Origin: Sphingomonadales bacterium
Lineage (GTDB): Bacteria > Pseudomonadota > Alphaproteobacteria > Sphingomonadales > Sphingomonadaceae
Assembly (NCBI GenBank): GCA_017302615.1
Contig: JAFLDB010000012.1
Span: 1-64,000 of the forward strand
Reading direction: 5' to 3'
Length of the DNA: 64,000 bases
Each line of letters begins with the position of its first letter. The stretch's first letter is position 1. The notes beneath the pieces are model-generated. The model worked only from the letters and a program-made list of their open reading frames with translations. It had not been told where the DNA came from and did not search any database. This document shows, one piece after another, positions 26,735 through 35,155 of this stretch. Position numbers and translations under genes: made by a program.

Positions 26735-27261
26735 GCGACGATAGCCCGCCCCTGCTCGCTCAGCCGGTAGCGGCTGCCGGGCGGAAACCCGTCCTCCACC
26801 TCGCGCGCCACCAGCCCGTTGGCCAGCAGCGTCTGCAAGGTCTGCGACAGTGCGCGCGGGCTGGCCGGAGCGAGCGCGCGGGCCAGATCGTTGAACCGCT
26901 CCGCCCCCAGGGCAATCGCGCGCAGTGCCGGCAGGCTCCAGCGGGTCAGATCGCCGGGCGCTAGCCCCGCCCCCTCAAGCCGCGCCGCCAGTTGCGCGGC
27001 GATCGTCGCCACGGCGCGGCCTTCCGCGGTCAGAACATATTCGGGCCGCAGCGGATGGCCGTGGCCGGGATTGCGCGCGATCCAGCCCTGGGCCTGGGCC
27101 AGCTCCAGCGTTCGCACCAGGCTGTCACGCGGCAGGCCGAGCCGCCCCAGCAATTCGGCAAAGCGCAGGCCCGGCACGCCATCGAACCGCGCCAGCACCG
27201 GCAGCAGCCAGCGCTGCCGGGACAGCAATTGCAGCAGTTCAGGTGGCAGCGTTGACAACAT
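26731..27261 (-). CDS. Tandem winged-helix (HxlR-like) transcriptional regulator
   Basis: Protein of 176 residues made of two winged-helix-like units: about 12-75 (RFAELLGRLGLPRDSLVRTLE) and about 98-176 (RFNDLARALAPASPRALSQTLQTL, then LVAREV and YRLSEQG, the wing and end typical of HxlR). HxlR proteins normally have one such domain and dimerise, so the tandem form may act as a built-in dimer. Start MLSTLPPELLQ at 27261; the longer frame is rejected. It is divergent from a VOC gene whose promoter covers the regulator start, so it probably controls both. Confidence 0.78.
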   Translation of the reverse strand: MLSTLPPELLQLLSRQRWLLPVLARFDGVPGLRFAELLGRLGLPRDSLVRTLELAQAQGWIARNPGHGHPLRPEYVLTAEGRAVATIAAQLAARLEGAGLAPGDLTRWSLPALRAIALGAERFNDLARALAPASPRALSQTLQTLLANGLVAREVEDGFPPGSRYRLSEQGRAIVA

Positions 27262-27279
27262 TTTTAGAGCAGATATATT
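27252..27279 (+). promoter_or_regulatory. Sigma-70-type promoter of the VOC gene
   Basis: TTGACA (27252-27257), a 16-base spacer and TATATT (27274-27279) form a near-consensus promoter on the plus strand, 32 bases before the VOC start. The -35 overlaps the first codons of the divergent regulator, so regulator binding here could affect both genes. Confidence 0.72.
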
Positions 27280-27310
27280 TTTCAGACCGATTCGACAAGG
27301 GAGAATGACC

Positions 27311-27685
27311 ATGGCGCTGGCCTATGTTCCGGAAATGACCGCTTCGCTGGGCGTGACCAACCTCGATGCCGCGATTGCCTGGTACCAGGAGGTGCTCGGT
27401 TTCACCCTGCTCTACCGCACCGACGAGATCGGCTGGTGCGAAATGAGCACCCACATCCCGGGCGTGAATGTCGGCCTCAGCCAGGTGATCGAGGTGCCGC
27501 AGGGCGGCGGGGCGACCAATGTCTGGACAGTGGTCGATATCGAGGCCGGCAAGGCCCAGCTGGACCGCCACGGCGTTCGCCAGGACGGCGATATCCAGAC
27601 CGTTCCCGGCCTGGTCCGCCTGCTGACCTTTTACGATCCCGATGGCAACGCGATGATGCTGGCGCAGTCGCTCGCCGAAGGCTGA
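27311..27685 (+). CDS. VOC (glyoxalase/bleomycin resistance) family protein
   Basis: Small protein of 124 residues with the vicinal oxygen chelate fold: SLGVTNLDAAIAWYQEVLGF at the start, a central VDIEAGKAQLDRHG and the terminal TFYDPDGNAMML, whose Asp-Pro-Asp-Gly turn is typical. Members include glyoxalases, dioxygenases and drug-binding proteins; too little is conserved to pick one. ATG 27311 is chosen because GGGAG lies seven bases upstream; ATG 27305 is too close to it. Divergent from the tandem winged-helix regulator, its likely controller. Confidence 0.88.
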   Translation: MALAYVPEMTASLGVTNLDAAIAWYQEVLGFTLLYRTDEIGWCEMSTHIPGVNVGLSQVIEVPQGGGATNVWTVVDIEAGKAQLDRHGVRQDGDIQTVPGLVRLLTFYDPDGNAMMLAQSLAEG

Positions 27686-27695
27686 CTGCAGCCTC

Positions 27696-28286
27696 CTACT
27701 TTGCGCGCTTGGCTTCGTACTTCCAGTTGCGCTTCTTGCCCTCGGCAATCCAGCCGCAGGCCTGGGCAATCCGCCGCGCGCGGGTGGCCGGGGCCTTGGC
27801 AGTCACGATCCATTCGAGATAGTCGCGCCGCGCCCCGGGCGGAAAGGCATCGAACCGCGCCCTCAGTCCGTCCCCTTCGGCCAACGCGGCGGCGAAATCA
27901 TCCGGCATGGCGATTTCCGGCTTGCCCGCCGCCGACCTTGGCCCGGACTTGGCCGGACCTTGTTGAATCCGGTCGCGTGCGGCCAGGATCGCGCGGCGCA
28001 GATCGGCATCGGCGGGCAGATCGGCCGCGCTGGCAATCTTGCCATAGCCGCCCATCCCTTCGCCCACGCGCCCTTCGCCATGCAGGATGAAAGCCGCATG
28101 GGCCTTGAACGCGGCCATCCCGGCCAGATTCCTTCCGCGATGAACGAAATGCGGCATGCCCCATTTCAGGGTCTCTTCCAGATCCGCCACCGTTTCATGC
28201 AGCAGGGCCCGCAGATGGATCAGGATCGGCCGGGCAAAGGGTGCGGCGCCAGCGATATAGGCATCAATCCGCTTGTCCCGTGCCAT
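27696..28286 (-). CDS. YdeI/OmpD-associated family protein
   Basis: Cytosolic protein of 196 residues. The N-terminal DUF1801-like part (about 5-110) has ETLKWGMPHFVHRGRNLAGMAAFKAHAAF, and the C-terminal part (about 130-196) is the bacteriocin-protection YdeI/OmpD-associated domain, with PDDFAAALA, FDAFPPGARRDYLEWI and KAPATRARRI. Biochemical function is not established; the name comes from a Salmonella homologue. It starts just after the E2 gene stop region but is not obviously related to it. Confidence 0.86.
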   Translation of the reverse strand: MARDKRIDAYIAGAAPFARPILIHLRALLHETVADLEETLKWGMPHFVHRGRNLAGMAAFKAHAAFILHGEGRVGEGMGGYGKIASAADLPADADLRRAILAARDRIQQGPAKSGPRSAAGKPEIAMPDDFAAALAEGDGLRARFDAFPPGARRDYLEWIVTAKAPATRARRIAQACGWIAEGKKRNWKYEAKRAK

Positions 28287-28302
28287 GGTCTGCCGGCTTC
28301 CT

Positions 28303-29595
28303 TCAATCCGCCAGCAGCAGCACCGGGGTTTCGATCAGCCGCTTGACCGCCTGGACGAAGCTGGCCGCGTCCCAGCCGTCGACCACGCGGTGGTCGCAGC
28401 TGATCGACACGTTCATGATCTTGCGCTTTTCGATGCGTTCCCCGCCCATGCCATCCGGCACGAACATCGGCCGCTCGACGATCCGGTTGGGGCCGATGAT
28501 CGCCACTTCCGGGCGGTTGATCACCGGCGTGTGCGCCACCCCGCCCAGCGGGCCGAGCGAGGTCAGGGTGATGGTCGAGCCGGACAGTTCGGCGCTGGTC
28601 GCCGTACCCTTGCGTGCGGCTTCGGCCAGGCGGACGATCTCGCTGGCCAGTTGCCACAGGTTGCGATCCTGCGCGTCGCGGATCACCGGCACCATCAGCC
28701 CGCCCTCTGTCTGGGTCGCCATGCCCAGATGGACCGCGCCGGAACGGTGGACCACCCCGGCCTCGTCATCATATCGGGCGTTGATCATCGGAAAATCGGG
28801 CAGCGCGCGGCAGATCGCGGTGATCAGCAGCGGCAGCATGGTCAGCTTGGGCCGATCGCCCCGCGCCGAATTGAGCTGGGCGCGCATGGCCTCCAGCGCG
28901 GTCACATCGCATTCCTCGACATAGGAGAAGTGCGGGATGTTGCGCTTCGACGCGGCCATGTTCTCGGCAATGCGGCGGCGCAGGCCCATGACCTTGACGG
29001 TCTGGTCCACGCCCTTCGCCCCGGCCGCGCGGAAACCACCAGCCGCGTTATAGGCCAGAAATGCATCCAGATCGGCATGGCGGACCCGGCCATCCTCGGC
29101 CGGCTTTACCTGTGCCAGATCGATGCCCAGTTCCATTGCGCGGGCGCGCACGGCAGGGCTGGCCAGAACCTTGGCGCTGTGCGCGGGGGCAGCAGCCACC
29201 GGCGCGGCAGGCGCAGGCTGGACGACCGGAGCCGGCGCGGCAACAGGTTCGGCCGGCACGGGTTCGGGTTCAGGCGCTTCAGGAGCCGCGACGGGTTCAG
29301 CCGCCGGCACATGGGCCGGTGCCTCGACCGGCTCCTCGCTGCCCGCATCGTCGCCTTCGGTCTCGATCACCACCAGCGGCGATCCGATCGCGATCATGTC
29401 GCCTTCCTCGCCCGCGACCGAAAGGATCACGCCCGAAACCGGGCTTTCCATCTCGACCGTGGCCTTGTCGGTCATGACGTCGGCGATCTTGCCGTCTTCC
29501 TCGATCCGGTCGCCCACCTTGACGTGCCAGGCGACAATCTCGGCCTCGGCAATGCCTTCGCCGATATCGGGGAGGTTGAAAGTGAACTTGCCCAT
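28303..29595 (-). CDS. bkdB: Branched-chain 2-oxoacid dehydrogenase E2 (lipoamide acyltransferase)
   Basis: Acyltransferase core of 430 residues. It has one lipoyl domain (1-80, lipoylated Lys44 in MTDKATVEM), an Ala/Pro linker, a peripheral-subunit-binding domain (about 140-180, ASPAVRARAMELGIDL) and the catalytic domain with His402 and Asp406 in DHRVVDG. It transfers branched acyl groups to CoA after leucine, isoleucine and valine deamination. It starts four bases after the E1beta stop. No E3 (lipoamide dehydrogenase) gene follows, so that subunit must come from elsewhere. Confidence 0.93.
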   Translation of the reverse strand: MGKFTFNLPDIGEGIAEAEIVAWHVKVGDRIEEDGKIADVMTDKATVEMESPVSGVILSVAGEEGDMIAIGSPLVVIETEGDDAGSEEPVEAPAHVPAAEPVAAPEAPEPEPVPAEPVAAPAPVVQPAPAAPVAAAPAHSAKVLASPAVRARAMELGIDLAQVKPAEDGRVRHADLDAFLAYNAAGGFRAAGAKGVDQTVKVMGLRRRIAENMAASKRNIPHFSYVEECDVTALEAMRAQLNSARGDRPKLTMLPLLITAICRALPDFPMINARYDDEAGVVHRSGAVHLGMATQTEGGLMVPVIRDAQDRNLWQLASEIVRLAEAARKGTATSAELSGSTITLTSLGPLGGVAHTPVINRPEVAIIGPNRIVERPMFVPDGMGGERIEKRKIMNVSISCDHRVVDGWDAASFVQAVKRLIETPVLLLAD

Positions 29596-29599
29596 CAGA

Positions 29600-30658
29600 T
29601 TATGCCTTCAGCAGCCGGTCAACCGCCTCGCCGATGCGGACGGGACCAGGGAAATAAGCCCATTCCAGGCTGTGCGGATAGGGGGTGTCGAACCCGGTGA
29701 CGCGTTCGATCGGTGCCTCGAGGTGATAGAAGCAGCGCTCCTGCACCAGCGCCGACAGTTCCGCGCCGAACCCGCCGGTGCGGGTCGCCTCGTGGACGAT
29801 CAGGCACTTGCCGGTCTTTTTGACCGAGGCTTCGATGGTTTCGATATCCAGCGGCACCAGGGTGCGCAGGTCGATGATCTCCGCATCGACGCCCTTCTCG
29901 GCCAGCACGGCCTGGGCGACGTGGATCATGGTGCCATAGGCCAGCACGGTCAGCGCCTCGCCCTCGCGCACCACCCGCGCCTTGCCGAGCGGGATCTTGT
30001 AATAGCCTTCGGGCACAACCGAACCGTCGTGCTTGGCCCAGGGCTCTACCGGCTTGTCATAGTAGCCGCTGAACGGGCCATTATAGATCCGCTTCGGCTC
30101 GAAGAAGATCACCGGATCGTTGTCCTCGATCGCGGCGATCAGCAGCCCCTTGGCATCGTGCGGCGTGCTGGGAATGACGGTTTTCAGGCCGGCGACATGG
30201 GTAAACAGCGCCTCAGGGCTCTGGCTGTGGGTCTGCCCGCCGAAAATGCCGCCGCCGAAGGGCGAACGCACCGTGATCGGGGCAATGAATTCCCCGGCGG
30301 AGCGGTAGCGCAGCCGCGCCGCTTCCGAAATCAGCTGGTCCAGCCCCGGATAGATGTAATCGGCAAACTGGATTTCCGGCACCGGACGCAGGCCATAGGC
30401 CCCCATCCCCACCGCCGCGCCGATGATCCCGCATTCGTTGATCGGGGTATCGAACACGCGTTGCTTGCCGAACTTCTTCTGCAATCCGGCAGTGGCGCGG
30501 AACACCCCGCCGAAATAGCCGACGTCTTCACCGAAGACGACCACATCGGGATCGCGCTCCATCATGATGTGCAGCGCCTCGTTGATCGCCTCGATCATGT
30601 TGAGCCGCTTGGTCGGGGCCTTGGCCAGGCTGAGCGGCGCTTCTTCGGGAGTCATCAT
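29600..30658 (-). CDS. bkdA2: Branched-chain 2-oxoacid dehydrogenase E1 beta
   Basis: Beta subunit of 352 residues of the thiamine-dependent decarboxylase. Seen are GEDVGYFGGVFRAT, the FDTPINECGIIGAAVGMGAYGLRPV segment (cofactor and subunit contact) and the C-terminal transketolase-type domain with EATRTGGFGAE. The start ATG ATG at 30658 overlaps the E1alpha TGA, so translation is coupled. The longer open frame reading into E1alpha is a shadow. The absence of a PdhB-type fused lipoyl domain and the E1alpha type favour the branched-chain over the pyruvate complex. Confidence 0.93.
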   Translation of the reverse strand: MMTPEEAPLSLAKAPTKRLNMIEAINEALHIMMERDPDVVVFGEDVGYFGGVFRATAGLQKKFGKQRVFDTPINECGIIGAAVGMGAYGLRPVPEIQFADYIYPGLDQLISEAARLRYRSAGEFIAPITVRSPFGGGIFGGQTHSQSPEALFTHVAGLKTVIPSTPHDAKGLLIAAIEDNDPVIFFEPKRIYNGPFSGYYDKPVEPWAKHDGSVVPEGYYKIPLGKARVVREGEALTVLAYGTMIHVAQAVLAEKGVDAEIIDLRTLVPLDIETIEASVKKTGKCLIVHEATRTGGFGAELSALVQERCFYHLEAPIERVTGFDTPYPHSLEWAYFPGPVRIGEAVDRLLKA

Positions 30659-31959
30659 TCGTACTCCTTCCAGCTGGGCCACTTGATCCGGCGCTCGCGG
30701 ATTGCCTGTTCGGCCTGTTCCTGAAGGTGCCAGGGCAGTTCCTCGTAAACATCCTCGAACATGGTGTGGAACGGGTGGTGCAGGCCGTGGCCCAGAACGC
30801 CGTTCTTCTCCGCTTCCTTGGTCGCGGCCTTGACCTGTTCGGCCAGTTCGAGGTCCATCGCCGCGTGCTGCTCCTCGCTCCATTCACCAAGCGCGATGAG
30901 GTGCTTCTTGAGGCGGTTGATCGGATCGCCGAGCGGCCATTCGTCGCGCTCCTGTGCAGAGCGGTAGGCGCTGGGATCGTCCGAGGTGGAATGGCCTTCG
31001 GCGCGGTAGCTGAAATGCTCGATCAGGGTCGGGCCCTTGCCCGCCCGCGCCCGGTTGGCGGCCCAGCGCGCCGCGGCATAGACCGCCAGCGCATCGTTGC
31101 CGTCGACGCGGAGGCCGGCAATGCCATAGCCGATCGCGCGCGCCGCAAAGGTTGCCCGCTCGCCGCCGGCAAAGCCCGAAAAGCTGGAAATCGCCCACTG
31201 GTTGTTGACGATATTGAACACGACCGGCGCATTGAACACGGTGGCAAAAATGAACGCGGCGTGGGCATCGCCCTCCGCGCTTGATCCCTCCCCGATCCAG
31301 GTGCTGGCGATCCGGGTATCGCCCTTGATCGCGCTGGCCATGGCCCATCCTGCGGCCTGCGGCATCTGCGTCGCCAGGTTGCCGCTGATCGTGAAGAAGT
31401 TGTGGTCCCGGCTGGAATACATGATCGGCAACTGGCGGCCCTTCAGCTTGTCGGCCCGGTTGGAATAGATCTGGTTGATCATTTCCACGATCGGATAGCC
31501 GCGCGCGATCAGGATGCCCTGCTGGCGATAGCTGGGGAACACCATGTCATCGTCGGAAAGGGCATAGGCCGAGGCAACGCTGGTCGCCTCTTCTCCGGTG
31601 CACTTCATGTAGAAGCTGGTCTTGCCCTGCCGCTGGCCGCGGTACATCCGGTCGTCAAAGGCGCGGGTCAGCGCCATGGTCCGCAGCATCCGGCGCAGCG
31701 TTTCAGCATCCAGCTTGGGATCCCACGCGCCGACCGCGCGGTGATCCTGGTCCAGCACCCGGATCAGGCCGTGGCACAGGGCGTGCGTTTCCTCGGTCGG
31801 ACAGGCCTCGTCCGGCCGGGCAAAGGCCCCGGCGGGGGGAATGTCGAGAAACGAATAATCGACCGGATCGCCGGGGCGAAACGGCGGCTCCGGCACGTGC
31901 AGGCTCAGCGGCGGCAGATTGCCGCCTGCGGCTCCGGCACTGGCAGGTCCCTTGGCCAT
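30655..31959 (-). CDS. bkdA1: Branched-chain 2-oxoacid dehydrogenase E1 alpha
   Basis: Alpha subunit of 434 residues that binds thiamine diphosphate and decarboxylates branched 2-oxoacids. The TPP motif is visible as WIGEGSSAEGDAH ending in NIVNNQWAIS, and the family's phosphorylation-loop region YRAEGHSTSDDPSAYR follows. The long N-terminus with PVDYSFLDIPPAGAF is typical of bacterial BkdA1. First gene of bkdA1-bkdA2-bkdB; a strong promoter with a palindrome in the spacer lies 64-92 bases upstream. Confidence 0.93.
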   Translation of the reverse strand: MAKGPASAGAAGGNLPPLSLHVPEPPFRPGDPVDYSFLDIPPAGAFARPDEACPTEETHALCHGLIRVLDQDHRAVGAWDPKLDAETLRRMLRTMALTRAFDDRMYRGQRQGKTSFYMKCTGEEATSVASAYALSDDDMVFPSYRQQGILIARGYPIVEMINQIYSNRADKLKGRQLPIMYSSRDHNFFTISGNLATQMPQAAGWAMASAIKGDTRIASTWIGEGSSAEGDAHAAFIFATVFNAPVVFNIVNNQWAISSFSGFAGGERATFAARAIGYGIAGLRVDGNDALAVYAAARWAANRARAGKGPTLIEHFSYRAEGHSTSDDPSAYRSAQERDEWPLGDPINRLKKHLIALGEWSEEQHAAMDLELAEQVKAATKEAEKNGVLGHGLHHPFHTMFEDVYEELPWHLQEQAEQAIRERRIKWPSWKEYE

Positions 31960-32022
31960 CTTGCGCTCTCCCGCTTCACTCGCGCCGTGATGACGCTTGG
32001 AAGCAAATTCTAGATGCGCGAC

Positions 32023-32051
32023 ATATTATTTCAAACTGGTTTCAGCGTCAA
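32023..32051 (-). promoter_or_regulatory. Promoter of the bkd operon
   Basis: On the minus strand TTGACG (32046-32051), a 17-base spacer and TAATAT (32023-32028) fit a strong sigma-70 promoter. The spacer carries the palindrome AAAC-CA-GTTT, a candidate operator for induction by branched-chain substrates. The 5' leader would be about 57 bases. Confidence 0.72.
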
Positions 32052-32071
32052 CTAAACCGAAGCCCTCCTTT

Positions 32072-32155
32072 CGTCATTGCGAGGGGCGCAGCCCCGCGGC
32101 AATCCAGCTGCGGTTTAAGCTGCTCCTGGATTGCTTCGCTGCGCTCGCAATGACG
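32072..32155. repeat. Intergenic palindromic repeat (TCATTGCGAG type)
   Basis: CGTCATTGCGAG (32072-32083) and CTCGCAATGACG (32144-32155) are exact complements; inner GGCAATCCAG and CTGGATTGC also pair. It is a REP-like element of a type seen between genes in many bacteria. It ends 11 bases from the thyA stop and may serve as its 3' hairpin. Confidence 0.85.
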
Positions 32156-32165
32156 AGGCTTTGGC

Positions 32166-33122
32166 TCATACCGCCACCGGTGCCGAGATGTGCGCCTGGG
32201 GGGCATAACCGGTCACTTCGAAGTCCTCGATCCGGTAGTCGAAAATGCTCTCCGGCCGGCGCAGGATCGCCAGCTTGCCCCCGCCCGAAGGCGCGCGCGA
32301 CAGCTGGGTTTCCACCAGTTCAGCGTGGTTGAGGTAAAGGTGCGTATCCCCGCCCATCCAGATCAGTTCCCCGGCTTCCAGATCGCACTGCTGGGCCAGC
32401 ATCCGGGTGAACAGCGCCGCGCCAAACAGGTTGAACGGCAGACCCAGCGCGACATCGCAGCTGCGCTGATAGAGCAGGCAATTGAGGCGGTTCCCCGCGA
32501 CCTGGAACTGGTAGGTCTTGTGGCACGGCGGCAGCGCCATCTGCTCCAGCTCGGCCACGTTCCAGCCTTCGACGATGTGGCGGCGGCTGCCGGGGTTGTG
32601 CTTCAGGCTGTGAACCAGGTCGGCCACCTGGTTGATCCCCGGCCCGGAGCGGAACAGCCCGTCCCCCGCGGGCTGATAGGTCGGCCAGTCGACCCACTGC
32701 TTGCCGTAGACCGGGCCAAGATCGCCCCATTGCGCAGCGAATCCCTCGTCCTCGGCGATGCGGGCGGCGAACCGTTCGACCGAAATCGCATCGCCCGTGG
32801 CCTTCACATAGTTGGCATGGGGCCACTCGTTCCAGATCTTCACGCCTTGCAACACCAGCGGGCGGATGTTGGTATTGCCGGTCAGGAACCACAGGAATTC
32901 GCGGGCCGAGGTTTTCCAGTAGACCCGCTTGGTGGTGACAAGCGGCATTTCTCCGCCCGACAGGTCAAAGCGAATCTGCGCGCCGAACACCGCGCGCGTA
33001 CCCACGCCAGTGCGGTCGATCCGCTCGTCCCCGCTTTCCCAGATGCGGCGCATCAGCTCCAGATACTGCCATTCCCAGTGGTCAGAGGAGCGGGAATCGA
33101 GGGGAATCGCTGCGGAAGCCAT
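32166..33122 (-). CDS. thyA: Thymidylate synthase
   Basis: Enzyme of 318 residues making dTMP from dUMP with methylene-THF. The nucleophile is Cys200 in ALPPCHKTYQF; other landmarks are DRTGVGTRAVFG near residue 36, the RSCDVALGLPFNLF phosphate/base site and GDTHLYLNH. It is longer than the 264-residue E. coli enzyme because of an insert around residues 110-165, a known variation. Its stop lies next to the palindromic repeat. No dihydrofolate reductase gene is adjacent. Confidence 0.96.
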   Translation of the reverse strand: MASAAIPLDSRSSDHWEWQYLELMRRIWESGDERIDRTGVGTRAVFGAQIRFDLSGGEMPLVTTKRVYWKTSAREFLWFLTGNTNIRPLVLQGVKIWNEWPHANYVKATGDAISVERFAARIAEDEGFAAQWGDLGPVYGKQWVDWPTYQPAGDGLFRSGPGINQVADLVHSLKHNPGSRRHIVEGWNVAELEQMALPPCHKTYQFQVAGNRLNCLLYQRSCDVALGLPFNLFGAALFTRMLAQQCDLEAGELIWMGGDTHLYLNHAELVETQLSRAPSGGGKLAILRRPESIFDYRIEDFEVTGYAPQAHISAPVAV

Positions 33123-33150
33123 GAAATGACCCTAGCGATAGATTGCCCGC

Positions 33151-33179
33151 TTGCCACCCGGGGAATCGCTGACTATAGG
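33151..33179 (+). promoter_or_regulatory. Promoter of tRNA-Pro
   Basis: TTGCCA (33151-33156), 17-base spacer and TATAGG (33174-33179), ending 41 bases before the tRNA. The same two hexamers precede tRNA-Asn at 43904-43931, suggesting a shared stable-RNA promoter form. Confidence 0.65.
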
Positions 33180-33220
33180 CCCGCTCCTGCCTTGGGCATC
33201 TTCGGATGCTCTGGATCGGT

Positions 33221-33297
33221 CGGGGAATAGCTCAGCCTGGTAGAGCACTGTCTTCGGGAGGCAGGGGCCGGAGGTTCGAATCCTCTTTCCCCGACCA
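33221..33297 (+). tRNA. tRNA-Pro (CGG)
   Basis: Acceptor CGGGGAA pairs with TTCCCCG, the anticodon stem CTGTC/GGCAG closes loop TTCGGGA giving anticodon CGG, the T-loop is TTCGAAT, and the 3' CCA is encoded (33295-33297). Confidence 0.96.
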
Positions 33298-33318
33298 AAT
33301 CCACCACTTTCAACGCGA

Positions 33319-34470
33319 TCAGCCGGAACACTCGCTGCCGCCTGCGCGAGCCAGCGCGGTCACGCGTTTGTCGCGTCCGTAGATATCGTCATAGAACGCC
33401 AGACTGCCATCGGCCCGGGTCCCGGCGGTGAAATAGGCGATATAGACCGGCACCGGCCGGGCCAGCCCAACCGTGACCGACTGGCGCGAGGCGACCAGCG
33501 CATCGATCTGCGGCCGGGTCTTCACCCCCGCCAGCAGGCTTTCCGCCAGACCCAGCGCATCGCCCACCCGCACGCAGCCGTGGCTGAAGGCACGGACATC
33601 GCGATCGAACAGGTCGCGGTTCGGGGTGTCGTGCAGGTAGACGCTGTAGGGATTGGGCATCACCAGCTTCATCTGTCCCAGCGCGTTGTTCGGCCCCGGC
33701 TTCTGCTGCACCGAACCCCCGCTCCAGACATAGCCGCGCGCCCGCGCCGTCGCCGGACTGCGCCGTATCAGGCCGCCCACGCTTTCGCGCACGATATTGC
33801 CGGGCACGTTCCACCACGGATTGATGTTCACCCCGGTGACCATGGCCGAGAACACCGGCGTGGGAGTGGAAGTCTTCCCGACGATCACCCGCCAGGTCCC
33901 GGCCCGCACTCCGCCCTGCCAGCGGGTCACTTCAAAGGCGGCGGCATTGACCAGCAGATAGTCCTGCCCGGGGGACAGCGGCATCCAGCGCCAGCGCTCC
34001 ATGTTGCGGGCCAGGGTGCGGCGCTTCACGGGATCGGTTTCCGCCCGCCAGGCATCGCGCAGCACGGCGTAATCGGGATGCATCGGGCGCTGTCCGGCGA
34101 AGAAATCGTCGATCCGCCCGGCGGCAAGCGCCACGGCGAGCTGCTCCTCGACCTTGATCGAACGGTCGCTGTCGGGGATCCTCCACCCGGCCCGCTCGCC
34201 GGCGGTGGCCGCCCCAAGCAGATGCATCCGCGCCAGCTTCAGCGCCAGGGCCGTCGCTGCCGCGTCGATCGCTGCCGGATTGCCTGCGGCAATCGCTCGG
34301 TCCAGCGCGGAACTGTCTGGACGTGACAGGGCATCGTCGGGCGCGGCGGAAACCCAGCTGCGCAGCTTGGCAATGCTGTCTGCATTCCACAGCGGCGCGG
34401 CTGGTGGCGGTACATCGGCGGCAGCCAGCAGGATAAAGGCCAGCGCAGCCACAGAACGCTTCATCCGCAT
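33319..34470 (-). CDS. Exported L,D-transpeptidase (YkuD family)
   Basis: Periplasmic cell-wall enzyme of 383 residues making 3-3 peptidoglycan cross-links or anchoring proteins. The signal peptide is RMKRSVAALAFILLAAADV. An N-terminal helical region (about 30-170) resembles that of the YcbB/LdtD group, and the catalytic domain holds His and Cys299 in FSHGCVRVGD. ATG 34470 is preferred (GGAAGGGG upstream); ATG 34464 is also possible. It is divergent from a second L,D-transpeptidase-like gene with a 76-bp gap, so shared control is likely. Confidence 0.88.
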   Translation of the reverse strand: MRMKRSVAALAFILLAAADVPPPAAPLWNADSIAKLRSWVSAAPDDALSRPDSSALDRAIAAGNPAAIDAAATALALKLARMHLLGAATAGERAGWRIPDSDRSIKVEEQLAVALAAGRIDDFFAGQRPMHPDYAVLRDAWRAETDPVKRRTLARNMERWRWMPLSPGQDYLLVNAAAFEVTRWQGGVRAGTWRVIVGKTSTPTPVFSAMVTGVNINPWWNVPGNIVRESVGGLIRRSPATARARGYVWSGGSVQQKPGPNNALGQMKLVMPNPYSVYLHDTPNRDLFDRDVRAFSHGCVRVGDALGLAESLLAGVKTRPQIDALVASRQSVTVGLARPVPVYIAYFTAGTRADGSLAFYDDIYGRDKRVTALARAGGSECSG

Positions 34471-34546
34471 ATTCGGCCCCTTCCCTTGCAATCCGGGGCA
34501 GCCCTACCCAGATCGCGTTCAAACGAACTTCGGGAATCGCATACCC

Positions 34547-35155
34547 ATGAAATTCAACCGGCGCCACTTTATCGGCGCCATGGTTGCCGGCTCTGCCGGG
34601 CTGACTGCCACCAAGAGTTTCGCCACCACCCTGTGCGGCGAAACGCCAGCCCTGCTGCCCAACGCCATGGCCGCCCTCGATGCCCATGCCGACCGGATCG
34701 TCCACCGCGACGTGATCGGGATCGTCAACTTTGCCGCGCATTCGCGGCTGCCGCGCTTCCAGCTGGTCGACGTGGCCGGCGGCCGCGTGCTGAAGACCAT
34801 GCTGGTCGCCCACGGCAACGGATCCGACCCGGCGGCCAGCGGCTGGACCGAGCGGTTCTCCAACCGCCCCGGCTCCAACGCCTCGTCCAAGGGAGCCTTC
34901 GTGACCGGCCCGACCTATGTTGGCAAGCATGGCCGCTCGCGCAAGCTGATCGGGCTGGAGCCGCAGAACGAAGCGGCCTTGCGCCGGGCGATCGTGATTC
35001 ACGGCGCCGACTATGTCAGCATGGACCGCGCGCTGAACCAGGGCCGGATCGGCCGCAGCCAGGGCTGTTTCGCCGTTTCGCGCGCGGAAATTGGCGATCT
35101 GCTGGAAATTCTGGGTGAAGGCCGCCTGCTCTATGCCTGGAAGGAAGAGGGTTAG
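34547..35155 (+). CDS. L,D-transpeptidase catalytic-domain family protein
   Basis: Protein of 202 residues of the small murein L,D-transpeptidase group distinct from classical YkuD. The start MKFNRRHFIGAMVAGSAGL looks like a twin-arginine signal (RRHF). The active-site Cys174 lies in GRSQGCFAVS with His in AIVIHGADY upstream. Its stop codon overlaps by two bases the convergent recG stop (35152-35155). Paired divergently with the larger L,D-transpeptidase, it probably acts on peptidoglycan. Confidence 0.85.
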   Translation: MKFNRRHFIGAMVAGSAGLTATKSFATTLCGETPALLPNAMAALDAHADRIVHRDVIGIVNFAAHSRLPRFQLVDVAGGRVLKTMLVAHGNGSDPAASGWTERFSNRPGSNASSKGAFVTGPTYVGKHGRSRKLIGLEPQNEAALRRAIVIHGADYVSMDRALNQGRIGRSQGCFAVSRAEIGDLLEILGEGRLLYAWKEEG

